Source of the DNA: JASMHC01 sp964453855
Lineage (GTDB): Bacteria; Pseudomonadota; Alphaproteobacteria; Rhodobacterales; Rhodobacteraceae
Length of the DNA stretch: 64,000 bases
Assembly: GCA_964453855.1 (NCBI GenBank)
Contig: CAYVRN010000008.1
Location: 3,321 to 67,320 of the forward strand
Direction of reading: 5' to 3'
Position numbers and translations under genes: made by a program. Position 1 is the first letter of the stretch. Each line of letters begins with the position of its first letter. The notes below the pieces were generated by a model. It saw only the letters and a program-made list of their open reading frames with translations, made no database searches and was not told where the DNA came from. This document shows, piece by piece, positions 8,087-17,276 of this stretch.

Positions 8087-8195
8087 GAACAGAACCGCTT
8101 TCTTCTAAGTCGGGTGCTATCTAGGCAAGTTTTCCTGTGGGAGCAAGGGAAGATCGCGCTGGACAGCGGGTCAGTTCGCAAGGCAATCTATCACA

Positions 8196-8804
8196 ATGCC
8201 ACATGATCATGATCACCCCCATACCGTACTGCCACCCGAGCCAGCGCTTCGCGTCAAGGCACTAGAAACGATCTTGACCCAGAAAGGGTTGATCGATCCT
8301 GCTGCTTTGGATGAAATCATCGATACTTATCAAAATAAAATTGGGCCCAAAAACGGCGCACGCGTTGTTGCAAAAGCTTGGTCAGACCCCACGTTTTTGC
8401 AGGCTTTACGGGATGATGCGACGGCTGCGGTTTCAGAACTGGGGTATTACGGGCGCCAAGGCGAGCATATCAAAGTCGTCGAAAATACGCCCGATATTCA
8501 CAATATGGTCGTTTGCACTTTGTGTAGTTGCTACCCTTGGCCTTTGCTTGGCATCCCGCCGGCTTGGTATAAATCTGACGCCTATCGCAGTCGCGCCGTA
8601 AGGGAACCTCGTGCTGTTTTGGCCGAATTTGGCGTGACGTTGAGTGCGGACCAGTCGGTCCGCGTCTGGGATTCGACGGCTGAAATGAGATATCTAGTTC
8701 TACCGATGCGCCCGGCAGGCACAGAAGACCTGTCAGAAGAGGCTCTGGCCGAATTGGTAACACGCGATTCGATGGTGGGCACCGGCTTGCCCAAAAAGCC
8801 ATGA
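8196..8804 (+). CDS. nthA: Nitrile hydratase alpha subunit (cobalt type)
   Basis: A 202-aa alpha subunit of nitrile hydratase, which hydrates nitriles to amides in the cytoplasm. The metal claw VCTLCSCYPW is present with Cys107, Cys110 and Cys112. Threonine in CTLC is the mark of cobalt enzymes, where iron enzymes have serine. The His-rich start (MPHDHDHPH) is common in this subunit. The stop overlaps the beta-subunit start by ATGA (8801-8804). The operon order is alpha, beta, accessory protein; no amidase gene is adjacent, so the fate of the amide is not shown here. Confidence 0.92.
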   Translation: MPHDHDHPHTVLPPEPALRVKALETILTQKGLIDPAALDEIIDTYQNKIGPKNGARVVAKAWSDPTFLQALRDDATAAVSELGYYGRQGEHIKVVENTPDIHNMVVCTLCSCYPWPLLGIPPAWYKSDAYRSRAVREPRAVLAEFGVTLSADQSVRVWDSTAEMRYLVLPMRPAGTEDLSEEALAELVTRDSMVGTGLPKKP

Positions 8805-9484
8805 GCAGAGTCCACGATATGGGGGGCCGCTTCGGCGATGGTTCCGTTTCACCCGATGCAGAGGATGCGCCGGTTTTCGCAGAAGACTGGCATGCGCGGG
8901 CACTAGCATTAACTTTGGCCGCAGGCGGTCTGGGTCAATGGAACCTTGATATCTCGCGTCACGCTCGGGAACAGCTATCGCCCAAGGATTACAGCCGGTT
9001 ATCGTATTATGAAAAATGGTTGGCAGCACTTGCCGACTTGCTGGTCAAACGGGGTGTTCTCACGCTTGAGGAGCTAGGGAAAACACAAGGTGCAGGGCGC
9101 TCGCCACTGGCTGAAAAAACCCTGACGAAAGATCGTGTCCCATCGGTTTTGTCCTCTGGCGGGCCGGTTGATCGTCGTGGACCGTCCCCAAGGTTCAAAA
9201 TAGGGGACAAGGTAAGCACCCGTCATCCCGCTGCAAATGTCTATGTCGCGGGCGGTCATACGCGATTGCCAAGTTATGCATCCGGGCAAATGGGAACCAT
9301 TATTGCGCATCACGGATGCCATGTTTTTCCTGATTCCAACGCTCATGATTTGGGTGAAAACCCGCAGCCGATCTATGCGGTTGCATTCAATGCGGCTGAC
9401 CTTTGGGGAAAAGGCAATGTGCAGGGTGGCGATGAGGTTATTTTAGACCTTTGGGAACCCTATCTTGAGGCCGTCGATGATTGA
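8801..9484 (+). CDS. nthB: Nitrile hydratase beta subunit
   Basis: A 227-aa beta subunit. It starts MSRVHDMGGRFGDGSV, matching the conserved beta N-terminus, and has the C-terminal SH3-like barrel pattern FKIGDKVSTRHPAANV followed by GTIIAHHGCHVFPDSNAH and YAVAFNAADLWG. It forms the alpha-beta heterodimer that holds the metal centre at the interface. It overlaps alpha by 4 bases and the accessory gene by 8 bases, indicating a tightly coupled operon. Confidence 0.92.
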   Translation: MSRVHDMGGRFGDGSVSPDAEDAPVFAEDWHARALALTLAAGGLGQWNLDISRHAREQLSPKDYSRLSYYEKWLAALADLLVKRGVLTLEELGKTQGAGRSPLAEKTLTKDRVPSVLSSGGPVDRRGPSPRFKIGDKVSTRHPAANVYVAGGHTRLPSYASGQMGTIIAHHGCHVFPDSNAHDLGENPQPIYAVAFNAADLWGKGNVQGGDEVILDLWEPYLEAVDD

Positions 9485-9785
9485 GCCCGTGTTTTCAGCC
9501 CCTTGGCATGCGCAGGTCTTTGCATTGACAGTGCATTTATCCCAAGAAGGGCATTTTACGTGGCCCGAGTGGACAGAGACGTTCGGTGAAGCGTTAAAGC
9601 GCCACGGTCTGGCGAAAGAGCTGGATGGCGGCGATGATTACTTTGAAGCTTGGCTAGATGCTTTGGAAGGAATGCTTTCTTCATTACAAGCAGCATCTCC
9701 GGAAAGGGTGGAAAAGGTTTCTCTTGCTTGGCGTGACGCCTATCTGGCAACTCCACACGGGAAACCCGTGCATTTAGCCGACTAG
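9477..9785 (+). CDS. Nitrile hydratase accessory protein
   Basis: A 102-aa protein related to the N-terminal helical half of the beta subunit (FSAPWHAQVFALTVHLSQEG, then FTWPEWTETFGEAL and YFEAWLDALE). Small proteins of this type act as self-subunit-swapping chaperones that load cobalt into the alpha subunit. The start at 9477 overlaps the beta stop by 8 bases; a slightly earlier in-frame start is possible but less typical. It ends one base from a convergent membrane-protein gene. Confidence 0.85.
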   Translation: MIEPVFSAPWHAQVFALTVHLSQEGHFTWPEWTETFGEALKRHGLAKELDGGDDYFEAWLDALEGMLSSLQAASPERVEKVSLAWRDAYLATPHGKPVHLAD

Positions 9786-9786
9786 G

Positions 9787-10185
9787 TTACTCATCCACGT
9801 CATCAACATCATGCTGGCCTGCAAGCTTGCGGCGAACATGTGACCAGCTTAGTCCGATTCCCAAAACAAAAGACAATACGATCAGGCCCAGCCACGTATT
9901 CCGGCGGGCATCGTCCAATGTCAGCGCGCCGAGATCGTAAAGCAACCACAACAATGCTCCGACCAAAGCCAATACCAAGCCCATGCCAAACATGCCGATC
10001 GAACGAAGTGTCGCGCGCAAATAAATGATGTAGCCGACAAAAAGCACCAAGCCGGACAGAACGAATAAAGACAACGGTTCGGTGCGGCCACTGAATGCCC
10101 AGTCAACATAGCTATAGGATGTTGGATTATAGGTCAGTGTCAGAAGGGCAAAAGCAAAAGCCCATTTCAGTAGGAATTCGACCAT
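9787..10185 (-). CDS. Small four-helix membrane protein (DUF6524-like)
   Basis: A 132-aa inner-membrane protein with four predicted helices, beginning MVEFLLKWAFAFALLTLTYN and containing the motif NPTSYSYVDW. This pattern matches a small Rhodobacterales family that I believe is DUF6524; no function is known. The start at 10185 is chosen because GGAAC lies upstream and the longer reading adds a charged, non-membrane stretch. It is divergent from purA. Confidence 0.72.
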   Translation of the reverse strand: MVEFLLKWAFAFALLTLTYNPTSYSYVDWAFSGRTEPLSLFVLSGLVLFVGYIIYLRATLRSIGMFGMGLVLALVGALLWLLYDLGALTLDDARRNTWLGLIVLSFVLGIGLSWSHVRRKLAGQHDVDDVDE

Positions 10186-10328
10186 TTTAGTAGTTCCGTG
10201 ATTGGCGATCCCCGTCTGATTACGGTGCTTGGTTACGTCATGTCCACCCCTGCGTCGAAATTGTAGTTCCATGTGCGCTCTGACAAGGCTATACGAGCCC
10301 GCGTTGCGAGGTTCCGAAAGGGGAAAAA

Positions 10329-11621
10329 ATGGCCAATGTCGTCGTTGTCGGCGCCCAGTGGGGTGACGAAGGAAAAGGCAAAATTGTTGACTGGCTCAGC
10401 GAGCGTGCAGATGTCATTGCGCGTTTTCAAGGTGGCCATAATGCCGGGCATACTCTGGTCATCGACGGTGAGGTTTACAAACTGCATGCGCTGCCTTCGG
10501 GCGTTGTGCGTGGCGGCAAGTTAAGTGTCATCGGCAATGGCGTCGTGCTGGACCCGTGGAACCTGCTAAAAGAGATTGAAACGATTACCGCACAGGGCGT
10601 CGAAATCACCCCTGAAACTTTGATGATCGCTGAAAACACACCATTGATCCTGCCTTTCCACGGAGAATTGGATCGTGCCAGAGAGAATCAAAACTCGGTT
10701 GCAAAGATTGGCACCACCGGACGTGGAATTGGTCCTTGCTATGAAGACAAGGTCGGCCGACGTGTTATTCGTGTAGCTGATTTGGCTGACGACGCGACGC
10801 TCGAACTTCGCGTGGATCGCGCTTTGGTTCACCACAATGCTCTTCGTAAAGGCTTGGGGTTAGGCGAAATCGACAGGGACGGTGTTATCGCCCAATTGAA
10901 AGAAGTCGCGCCGGAAATCCTGAAATATGCAGGCCCGGTCTGGAAAGTCATGAATGACAAGCGCAAAGCCGGAAAGCGGATCCTGTTCGAAGGGGCACAA
11001 GGCGCGCTGCTGGATATCGACTTCGGAACCTATCCGTTTGTGACATCCTCAAACGTCATCGCCGGGCAAGCCGCCACGGGGGTTGGTATTGGTCCGGGGT
11101 CAATCGACTATGTTCTGGGTATTGTAAAAGCCTATACAACACGCGTAGGCGAAGGACCTTTCCCGACCGAGTTGCATGATGAAGATGGTCAACGTCTTGG
11201 TGAACGGGGCCATGAATTTGGTACGACAACTGGTCGAAAACGACGTTGTGGATGGTTCGATGCGGCTTTGGTGCGTCAAACCTGTGCAACTTCGGGCGTA
11301 ACCGGCATCTCACTGACCAAACTTGACGTTCTGGACGGCTTCGAGACGTTGAAAATTTGCGTCGGCTACCAATTGGATGGCGCACGTATGGATTACCTGC
11401 CAACCGCAGCGGACCAGCAGGCTCGATGTACGCCGATCTACGAGGAAATGCCTGGTTGGAGCGAGTCGACCGAAGGTGCGCGCAGTTGGAATGACCTGCC
11501 TGCAAATGCGATTAAATACGTGAAACGCGTCGAAGAGTTGATTGAGTGTCCCGTGGCGCTACTTTCAACGTCACCTGAAAGAGATGACACAATCCTTGTT
11601 ACGGACCCGTTTGAAGACTAA
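10329..11621 (+). CDS. purA: Adenylosuccinate synthetase
   Basis: A 430-aa cytoplasmic enzyme that joins IMP and aspartate with GTP to give adenylosuccinate, the first committed step to AMP. The P-loop-like GAQWGDEGKGK at the N-terminus, FQGGHNAGHT, GTTGRGIGPCYEDK and GTTTGRKRRCGWFD are all present. AAAGGGG precedes the ATG. The stop shares its last base with the start of the DUF2842 gene (TAATG). Confidence 0.97.
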   Translation: MANVVVVGAQWGDEGKGKIVDWLSERADVIARFQGGHNAGHTLVIDGEVYKLHALPSGVVRGGKLSVIGNGVVLDPWNLLKEIETITAQGVEITPETLMIAENTPLILPFHGELDRARENQNSVAKIGTTGRGIGPCYEDKVGRRVIRVADLADDATLELRVDRALVHHNALRKGLGLGEIDRDGVIAQLKEVAPEILKYAGPVWKVMNDKRKAGKRILFEGAQGALLDIDFGTYPFVTSSNVIAGQAATGVGIGPGSIDYVLGIVKAYTTRVGEGPFPTELHDEDGQRLGERGHEFGTTTGRKRRCGWFDAALVRQTCATSGVTGISLTKLDVLDGFETLKICVGYQLDGARMDYLPTAADQQARCTPIYEEMPGWSESTEGARSWNDLPANAIKYVKRVEELIECPVALLSTSPERDDTILVTDPFED

Positions 11622-11845
11622 TGGCACTTAGTTACAAAGCACGTCGGCGCTGGTCGCTACTCATTCTTGTTATTGGCCTGCCAATATATGTGGTCGTGGC
11701 GGTAACGATCATGAACAGTATAGCCAGTTTGCCAAAGCTGGTTGAGCTGTTCATCTATGTTTTCTTGGGCTTGGCATGGGCATTTCCATTGAAGTTTGTC
11801 TTCAAAGGGATTGGTCAGGCCGACCCGCAAGATACAAGCAAATAA
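11621..11845 (+). CDS. DUF2842 family small membrane protein
   Basis: A 74-aa protein with two predicted transmembrane helices (about 12-33 and 43-62), fitting the DUF2842 family found mainly in alphaproteobacteria. It is translationally coupled to purA through a one-base overlap. No function is known. A bidirectional terminator follows directly. Confidence 0.8.
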   Translation: MALSYKARRRWSLLILVIGLPIYVVVAVTIMNSIASLPKLVELFIYVFLGLAWAFPLKFVFKGIGQADPQDTSK

Positions 11846-11871
11846 AAAAGGCGCCTAGTGGCGCCTTTTTT
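11844..11871. terminator. Bidirectional Rho-independent terminator
   Basis: A perfect 12-bp stem (AAAAAAGGCGCC at 11844-11855) with a TAGT loop and the complement ending in six T (11860-11871). It has T-runs on both strands, so it can end the purA-DUF2842 transcript and the convergent acidic-protein transcript, whose stop codon at 11873-11875 lies just beyond it. Confidence 0.92.
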
Positions 11872-11872
11872 A

Positions 11873-13822
11873 TTATTCGGGCTGGAAGCCGATTGAGTCC
11901 GAGACAGTGAACCTTCCGCCTTCGAGCTTGAGAATTTTCCCTTCTCGCAACAGTTGGCCGAATGCACGCAGCCCGTCTTCGCGGCTAAAGTCTTCGCCCA
12001 TGACCTCGCGGACACGCGTCATCACCTGTGGGCGCGAAAACTTTTCAAGCTGCTCAACGTAGGTCACGAACGACGCGGCTGCTTCCAGTAGCTCAGGAAG
12101 CTTGTCTACGTGCATGTGTTCTGCAAAGGCCGCAAACTCGACCCGCGGCGTTTCCGAAGGGGCCACCTCTGCAGATGCGCTGACTGCCAAGTCGTCATCG
12201 AGAATGATTTCCGCAGCTTCAGCCAACGCCGCAGATGAAGCGCGAATGCGGCGCGGGCGCACGGGCTTAACCAACGTCGGGCGTGGGCCCGGCGCTTTTT
12301 CGGGGCTTTCCGGAACAACCCGCTGGGCTGCGACCAGTTTAAGCGGAGTTTGTGCAATGCGTTCGGTTTTCGCGCTAGAGACAACAGGGCGCTTTGGTTT
12401 GACGGCGTCTGTCAGGTCATCTTTATACGAAGCCGAGTCGATGCTGTCCGGATCAACGCGGCCCGCTTCGCTATCAGCACGCTTTGACGCGACGGCTGCC
12501 TTCAAGTGCGCTATCGTAGCACGGCGCCGGTTAACATCAGGCGACGAAAGCTGAGTTTCGGTTTCAGCCATCAGCCTTGCCATTTCGCTGTCAGCACTTG
12601 TGTCGGTCAGAAGTGACGACAAATCTTGCGCGCTGGCAAGCGCTTCTTCGGGGTCGTTGGAAAAGAGGTTTTCTTCATCCGCAATTTCAACATCAGCGTC
12701 TTCGTCCAAAAGATCATCCCAATCATCCGCGCCTGCTGCCTCAGCAAGCTCGCGCATCAGATCTTCTTCGTCTTCGGGGCTCAGGCTCGTTTCGACAGGG
12801 GTTGCCGCGTCGTCCTCTTCGTCGAAAATGGCATCCAGAGACGCGCTGTCAAACGGATCAGACGAGTCATCGTCATCACTGAATAGCATCTCTTCTAGCT
12901 CGTCCTCGTCCTTGTGCGCGCCACCTTTGACATGCAGAACCCTCGCTCGAATCGGAGCCGCTTCTGTATCTTCCAATGCTTCGACGGGGTCGGCGTCGTC
13001 GTCTTCAAGCGTTTCTTGCGCGTCGGCGCCATAGTCGGTGACCGTTTCTTCGCGGTCTTCCTCCAACCCAATGAGCATTGCGTCCAATTCGTCGTCGGCC
13101 TCGGGTTCCGAAAGATCAGATACGTCTTCGGAAGGTGCTTCCGTGTGAGCGATATCTTCCTCGTCCGTCATAAGGGCTTCGAACAACGCGTCATCGGTGG
13201 CTTGCTGTTCTTCGGGGATCTCCTCCCCGACAGCAAGCACATCCTGCTCTTCGCCCACGAAGTCGTCCAGCTCCTCAGGCGCTTCCTGTTCCTCGGCGTG
13301 GATTGTCTGTTCCACTTCTTCTACGAAGTTTGCCATCTGCGTCGCAACGACTGCGGCTTCAACCGGTGCGTTGGACGCAGCTTCGCGGATGCGCTGCAAT
13401 CTGGCGGCGACACTTTCTTGTTGTGTCGGGACACTTGGGTTTGCCTTGAAGAAGTTTTCCGACGCTTCGCTGTCTTCTTCAAATGAAGCAGTGTCTTCTG
13501 CAATTTCCGGCGTTACCGGTGCCGGATTCGGTTCAGAAGTGACAGGTGAGGTTTCTTCGATTTGGTATGGTCGCAGCGTAATCCCACCGTCACGGGTCAA
13601 CGCTTCAACTTTGCGCGACGCTTCTTTTTCGGCGATACGGGCCAGCATTTCGGCATCCGGAGTAGGAGGCTCTGCGCCAAAATACCGGTCGTCTGCAGCC
13701 AAATCACGGAAATACTCAGCAATCGCTTTCATCGTCTCAAATGAGTCGTCGAACCCTTCGAGTGTACACGAGAACGTACCATACGAGACCGTTAGGATCG
13801 TGCTGTTGCTGTTACCAACCAT
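11873..13822 (-). CDS. Large acidic protein of unknown function, conserved ends
   Basis: A 649-aa protein I recognise only as a Rhodobacterales-type conserved hypothetical. It has three parts. The N-terminal about 85 residues are ordered (ILTVSYGTFSCTLEGFDDSF, then AIAEYFRDLAADDRYFG). A long low-complexity middle is very rich in Glu, Asp, Ala and Ser. The C-terminal about 100 residues are ordered and look like a winged-helix fold (VREVMGEDFSREDGLRAFGQ, LLREGKILKLEGGRF). There is no signal peptide or membrane helix. ATG at 13822 is chosen over GTG at 13834. It diverges from thiN by about 140 bases. A nucleoid, division or scaffold role is possible but not shown. Confidence 0.8.
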   Translation of the reverse strand: MVGNSNSTILTVSYGTFSCTLEGFDDSFETMKAIAEYFRDLAADDRYFGAEPPTPDAEMLARIAEKEASRKVEALTRDGGITLRPYQIEETSPVTSEPNPAPVTPEIAEDTASFEEDSEASENFFKANPSVPTQQESVAARLQRIREAASNAPVEAAVVATQMANFVEEVEQTIHAEEQEAPEELDDFVGEEQDVLAVGEEIPEEQQATDDALFEALMTDEEDIAHTEAPSEDVSDLSEPEADDELDAMLIGLEEDREETVTDYGADAQETLEDDDADPVEALEDTEAAPIRARVLHVKGGAHKDEDELEEMLFSDDDDSSDPFDSASLDAIFDEEDDAATPVETSLSPEDEEDLMRELAEAAGADDWDDLLDEDADVEIADEENLFSNDPEEALASAQDLSSLLTDTSADSEMARLMAETETQLSSPDVNRRRATIAHLKAAVASKRADSEAGRVDPDSIDSASYKDDLTDAVKPKRPVVSSAKTERIAQTPLKLVAAQRVVPESPEKAPGPRPTLVKPVRPRRIRASSAALAEAAEIILDDDLAVSASAEVAPSETPRVEFAAFAEHMHVDKLPELLEAAASFVTYVEQLEKFSRPQVMTRVREVMGEDFSREDGLRAFGQLLREGKILKLEGGRFTVSDSIGFQPE

Positions 13823-13961
13823 ACCATTGCTCACTTTTCAAAATCGGATTTACCTAGGATTTACCAACAACTGGTTCCAAATTAGGCACAAAAGTAAGTT
13901 TTTTGCCGTATCATTTCGTGACGAGATTGTGGTCTGTTTCTAAAAAGGCCATCAATTCGCC

Positions 13962-14651
13962 ATGACACGTGAAATTGTGCAGAGTTTGGAACCAGTGGTG
14001 CTTTTCGGCGGTGGGTCGGCTGAACCCGATGTCGTTTCTCGTGCTGTTTTACTAGGATCTACTGTAGTCGCTGCAGATGGTGGCGCAAGTCTTGCGATGG
14101 ACAACGGGCATGTTCCCTCGGTTGTTATTGGCGATTTCGATTCCCTTTCTCAAGAAGATAGGGCTGCCCTTACAACCGCGAAGCTTGTCCATATCGATGA
14201 ACAGGATAGTACGGATTTCGACAAGTCATTACGCAATATCGCGACCCCATTGGTGATTGCGGTCGGGTTTACTGGCGCTCGACTGGATCACACACTGGGT
14301 GCCTTAAACACGCTGGTTGCGCATCCGGACAGGCGATGTCTGATTGTCAGCGACCAAGATGTCATCTTCCTAGCCCCACCAAAGCTTGAACTTGCCTTGC
14401 CTCTAGGAACCCGCTTTTCATTATTTCCAATGGGTCCAGTAAGCGGGCACTCGACCGGTTTGGAATGGCCGATAACAGGGTTGCACTTCAAACCAAACGG
14501 TAAAGTTGGAACATCGAACCGCGTTTCGGGTCCTGTCAGTCTTGAAATTGACCAGCCGCAAATGCTGGTCATTTTGCCTTTGGAGTTTCTGGAATATTCC
14601 ACACGGGCGCTTTTGAACTGCCCTGCGCGGTGGCCTGCTCGTGTCGAATAA
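13962..14651 (+). CDS. thiN: Thiamine pyrophosphokinase
   Basis: A 229-aa cytoplasmic enzyme that transfers pyrophosphate from ATP to thiamine, giving thiamine diphosphate. Family motifs in order: VVAADGGAS, VIGDFDSLS, DEQDSTDFDKSL and FTGARLDHTLGAL, then the C-terminal thiamine-binding beta domain with GTSNRVSGPVSL. It appears monocistronic, facing the convergent DMT transporter gene across 125 bases with no strong terminator. Confidence 0.88.
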   Translation: MTREIVQSLEPVVLFGGGSAEPDVVSRAVLLGSTVVAADGGASLAMDNGHVPSVVIGDFDSLSQEDRAALTTAKLVHIDEQDSTDFDKSLRNIATPLVIAVGFTGARLDHTLGALNTLVAHPDRRCLIVSDQDVIFLAPPKLELALPLGTRFSLFPMGPVSGHSTGLEWPITGLHFKPNGKVGTSNRVSGPVSLEIDQPQMLVILPLEFLEYSTRALLNCPARWPARVE

Positions 14652-14776
14652 CGTAAAGGCCAAGATGGTTCCCAAGACGCCGACGATTCAAAAGCAAAGC
14701 ATCAAAGAGATGCCTAGAAGCCATTTATCTGCTGTTTTCCTTAAACGCTAAACGGCACTTTCTGTTTAGACAGTCT

Positions 14777-15691
14777 TCAAACAGGCGGGTTGGGCCCACG
14801 CTTGATGCTGTTGATCCGCTCGCGAGCGAAAACGAAAAGTCCCGAGGAAACGATGATCGCGATACCCAGCCAAGTCAGGCGATCGGGAAAATCGCTGAAC
14901 AGCAGATAACCAACTGTGACCGAACCCGCTATCTCAAGATATTGCAAAGGGGCAATGGTTGCGGCTGGCGCGAGCTTCAATGCAGTAGACAGAAACAGAT
15001 GCGATATAGTGGCAAGAAGTCCGACAGCGAACAAGGTTGCCCACGCAAAAGGGGTTGGCCAAACGGGGTCAAGTAACGCAACACCCGATCCGTCGAAAAC
15101 GAAGATCAAAGGAAAAATCAGGATCGAGGCAGCCAGTGCGGTATAAGCCTGTAGTGTGATCGGATGCTGATTGGCGGACATCGACCGCGTTAGGATCATG
15201 TATGCAGCAAACGTGACGGCGGTCCCAAGTGGGAATAAAGCGATAAGGCCAAGGTCTTCAAAGCTGGGCTGAATGACAAACAAGGCCCCGATAAAGCCGA
15301 CGACGCAGGCGATAATGCGGCGTGGGCCGATGTCTTCTCCCAAAAAGAAACCACCCAATAAGGTCAAGATGAAGGGCTCTACAAAGAATATCGCAATAGC
15401 GTTGGCGATGGGCATATAACGGATGGCCGAGAAGAAAAAGAAAGTGGCCAGCAAAAGCATCGCGCCGCGCACAAGATGCCCAGCCATCTCACGGAAATCT
15501 GGGCGGTGCGCCATCCCAAGCACCAAAGCCAAAGGAAGCAGAGTGATGACCTGAAACCCGAAGCGAGCAGCCAAAATTTCCGAGACTGGAACGTCATGCG
15601 GCGTAAGTTTTGCCATCGCGTCCATCACGGGGGCTACGATGCAAAAGCCCACCATAAACAGAATACCAAGTAAGGGTCTGTCGTTGCGCAT
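14777..15691 (-). CDS. EamA/DMT family transporter
   Basis: A 304-aa inner-membrane protein with ten predicted helices in two EamA repeats, the drug/metabolite transporter layout. The start at 15691 (MRNDRPLLGILFMVGFC) is chosen because the longer reading overlaps sdaA in another frame. It begins 4 bases after the sdaA stop, so the two are probably co-transcribed, which hints at export of an amino acid or related metabolite. The substrate is unknown. Confidence 0.85.
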   Translation of the reverse strand: MRNDRPLLGILFMVGFCIVAPVMDAMAKLTPHDVPVSEILAARFGFQVITLLPLALVLGMAHRPDFREMAGHLVRGAMLLLATFFFFSAIRYMPIANAIAIFFVEPFILTLLGGFFLGEDIGPRRIIACVVGFIGALFVIQPSFEDLGLIALFPLGTAVTFAAYMILTRSMSANQHPITLQAYTALAASILIFPLIFVFDGSGVALLDPVWPTPFAWATLFAVGLLATISHLFLSTALKLAPAATIAPLQYLEIAGSVTVGYLLFSDFPDRLTWLGIAIIVSSGLFVFARERINSIKRGPNPPV

Positions 15692-15695
15692 CCTG

Positions 15696-17069
15696 TCAGC
15701 AGTTTGGCACGTTGACCGCCAGACCGCCCAGCGAGGTTTCTTTATAGTGCTCGTGCATGTCACGACCGGTTTGGCGCATTGTTTCAATCGCGGAATCCAA
15801 GGGCACGAAATGCGTGCCATCACCACGCAACGCAAGCGATGCCGCACTGACTGCTTTGATTGCGCCTAGGCCGTTACGTTCAATGCAGGGGACTTGGACA
15901 AGGCCTTTGACCGGATCGCAAGTCATGCCCAAATGATGCTCAAGCGCAATTTCGGCTGCGTTTTCGACTTGCTCGGGAGTGCCGCCCATAACCGCACACA
16001 GGCCAGCTGCTGCCATTGCCGATGCGCTTCCTACTTCGGCCTGACACCCTGCTTCGGCACCGCTGATTGAAGCGTTGAACTTGACCAGACCGCCGATGGC
16101 AGCGGCGGTCAAAAGGAACTCGGGAATGCGCGACGACGTTGCGCCCGGCACATGATCCAGCCAGTAGCGTATGGTTGCCGGCATAACCCCTGCAGCGCCG
16201 TTTGTTGGCGCGGTGACCACTTGGCCGCCAGCGGCGTTTTCTTCGTTGACGGCCATGGCGTAGGTGCTCATCCAGTCATTAATGGTATGCGGCGCGGTCA
16301 GGTTCATGCCCCGTTCTGCCATCAATGCATCGTATATGCCCTTGGCCCGACGCTTGACGCTAAGTCCACCCGGTAGAATACCATCCGTGTGCAATCCGCG
16401 CTCAATGCAGTTGTTCATCACTTCCCAAAGACGCGAAAGCCCTTCGTCCAGTTTCACAGGGCAGCCGCGCGAGATTTCGTTGGCGCGTTTCATCTCGGCA
16501 ATCGTTTTGCCAGAGCGTTTAGCCATGTCGAGCATTTCTGCCGCATTGTGGAAAGGGTAGGGGACAGGGTCACCTTCGTCGGTATCTTTCCCAGCCGCCA
16601 ACTCATCTTCGGTTAGGACAAATCCCCCGCCAATCGAGTAGTAGGTTTCTTTCAAAATAACGTCACCCTGAGCGTCGGTTGCCATCAGGATCAATCCATT
16701 TGCGTGGCCGGGCAGAGCAGGGCCAAAGTCAAAGCGCATGTCCTCTTTAAGATCGAAAGCCAATTCTGGCAGACCATCAGGGCACACCTTGCCGGTTTCG
16801 CGGATCGCATCTAACGCCGCTTCGGCTTTGTCGTGGTCGTATGTCTCGGGATTAAATCCAGCCAGTCCCAATATGGTCGCTCGATCAGTTGCGTGACCCA
16901 CGCCTGTGAATGCTAGGCTGCCATGAAGCGATGCTTTCAATCCGTGCACTTGGAACGGTGCGGACCGGATTTGGTCAAGAAACTTTGCGGCTGCAACCAT
17001 AGGTCCCATCGTATGGGACGAAGATGGTCCAATCCCAACCTTGAACATTTCAAAAACGGACAAAAACAT
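15696..17069 (-). CDS. sdaA: L-serine ammonia-lyase (single-chain, Fe-S type)
   Basis: A 457-aa cytoplasmic enzyme that deaminates L-serine to pyruvate and ammonia with an oxygen-sensitive [4Fe-4S] cluster. The N-terminal beta domain has GPSSSHTMGP (residues 14-23). The alpha domain has RGCPVKLDEG, APTNGAAGVMPA, GAEAGCQAEVGSASAMAAAG and EIALEHHLGMTCDPV. The length is normal for the fused form. It diverges from rpiA across 207 bases and is followed by a DMT transporter gene. Confidence 0.95.
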   Translation of the reverse strand: MFLSVFEMFKVGIGPSSSHTMGPMVAAAKFLDQIRSAPFQVHGLKASLHGSLAFTGVGHATDRATILGLAGFNPETYDHDKAEAALDAIRETGKVCPDGLPELAFDLKEDMRFDFGPALPGHANGLILMATDAQGDVILKETYYSIGGGFVLTEDELAAGKDTDEGDPVPYPFHNAAEMLDMAKRSGKTIAEMKRANEISRGCPVKLDEGLSRLWEVMNNCIERGLHTDGILPGGLSVKRRAKGIYDALMAERGMNLTAPHTINDWMSTYAMAVNEENAAGGQVVTAPTNGAAGVMPATIRYWLDHVPGATSSRIPEFLLTAAAIGGLVKFNASISGAEAGCQAEVGSASAMAAAGLCAVMGGTPEQVENAAEIALEHHLGMTCDPVKGLVQVPCIERNGLGAIKAVSAASLALRGDGTHFVPLDSAIETMRQTGRDMHEHYKETSLGGLAVNVPNC

Positions 17070-17276
17070 CTGTCGAGCGATCCCTTTTGACGGCAGCCAC
17101 TACGCGAAACGTCACGCTACAGGACAGATAACGATTCGCCTAAGACACATCTTATGACCGTGCAGAGCCATGAAAAGTGGACCGAAAACGACAAGTTCTG
17201 TCCACAGCCGAAATTGGCACTCGCACCTTGCCGCCATAATTCCTATAAGCAGCTCAGGTAATCCGGAGCTTCGTCA

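Noticed and set aside
13197..13943. Serine-rich rightward open frame opposite the acidic protein gene
   Set aside because: The Ser/Ala/Cys composition is the mirror of Glu/Asp/Ala codons on the other strand.
14748..14769. Hairpin CTAAAC/GTTTAG between thiN and the DMT gene as a terminator
   Set aside because: Only 6 bp, AT-rich and without a T-run on either strand.
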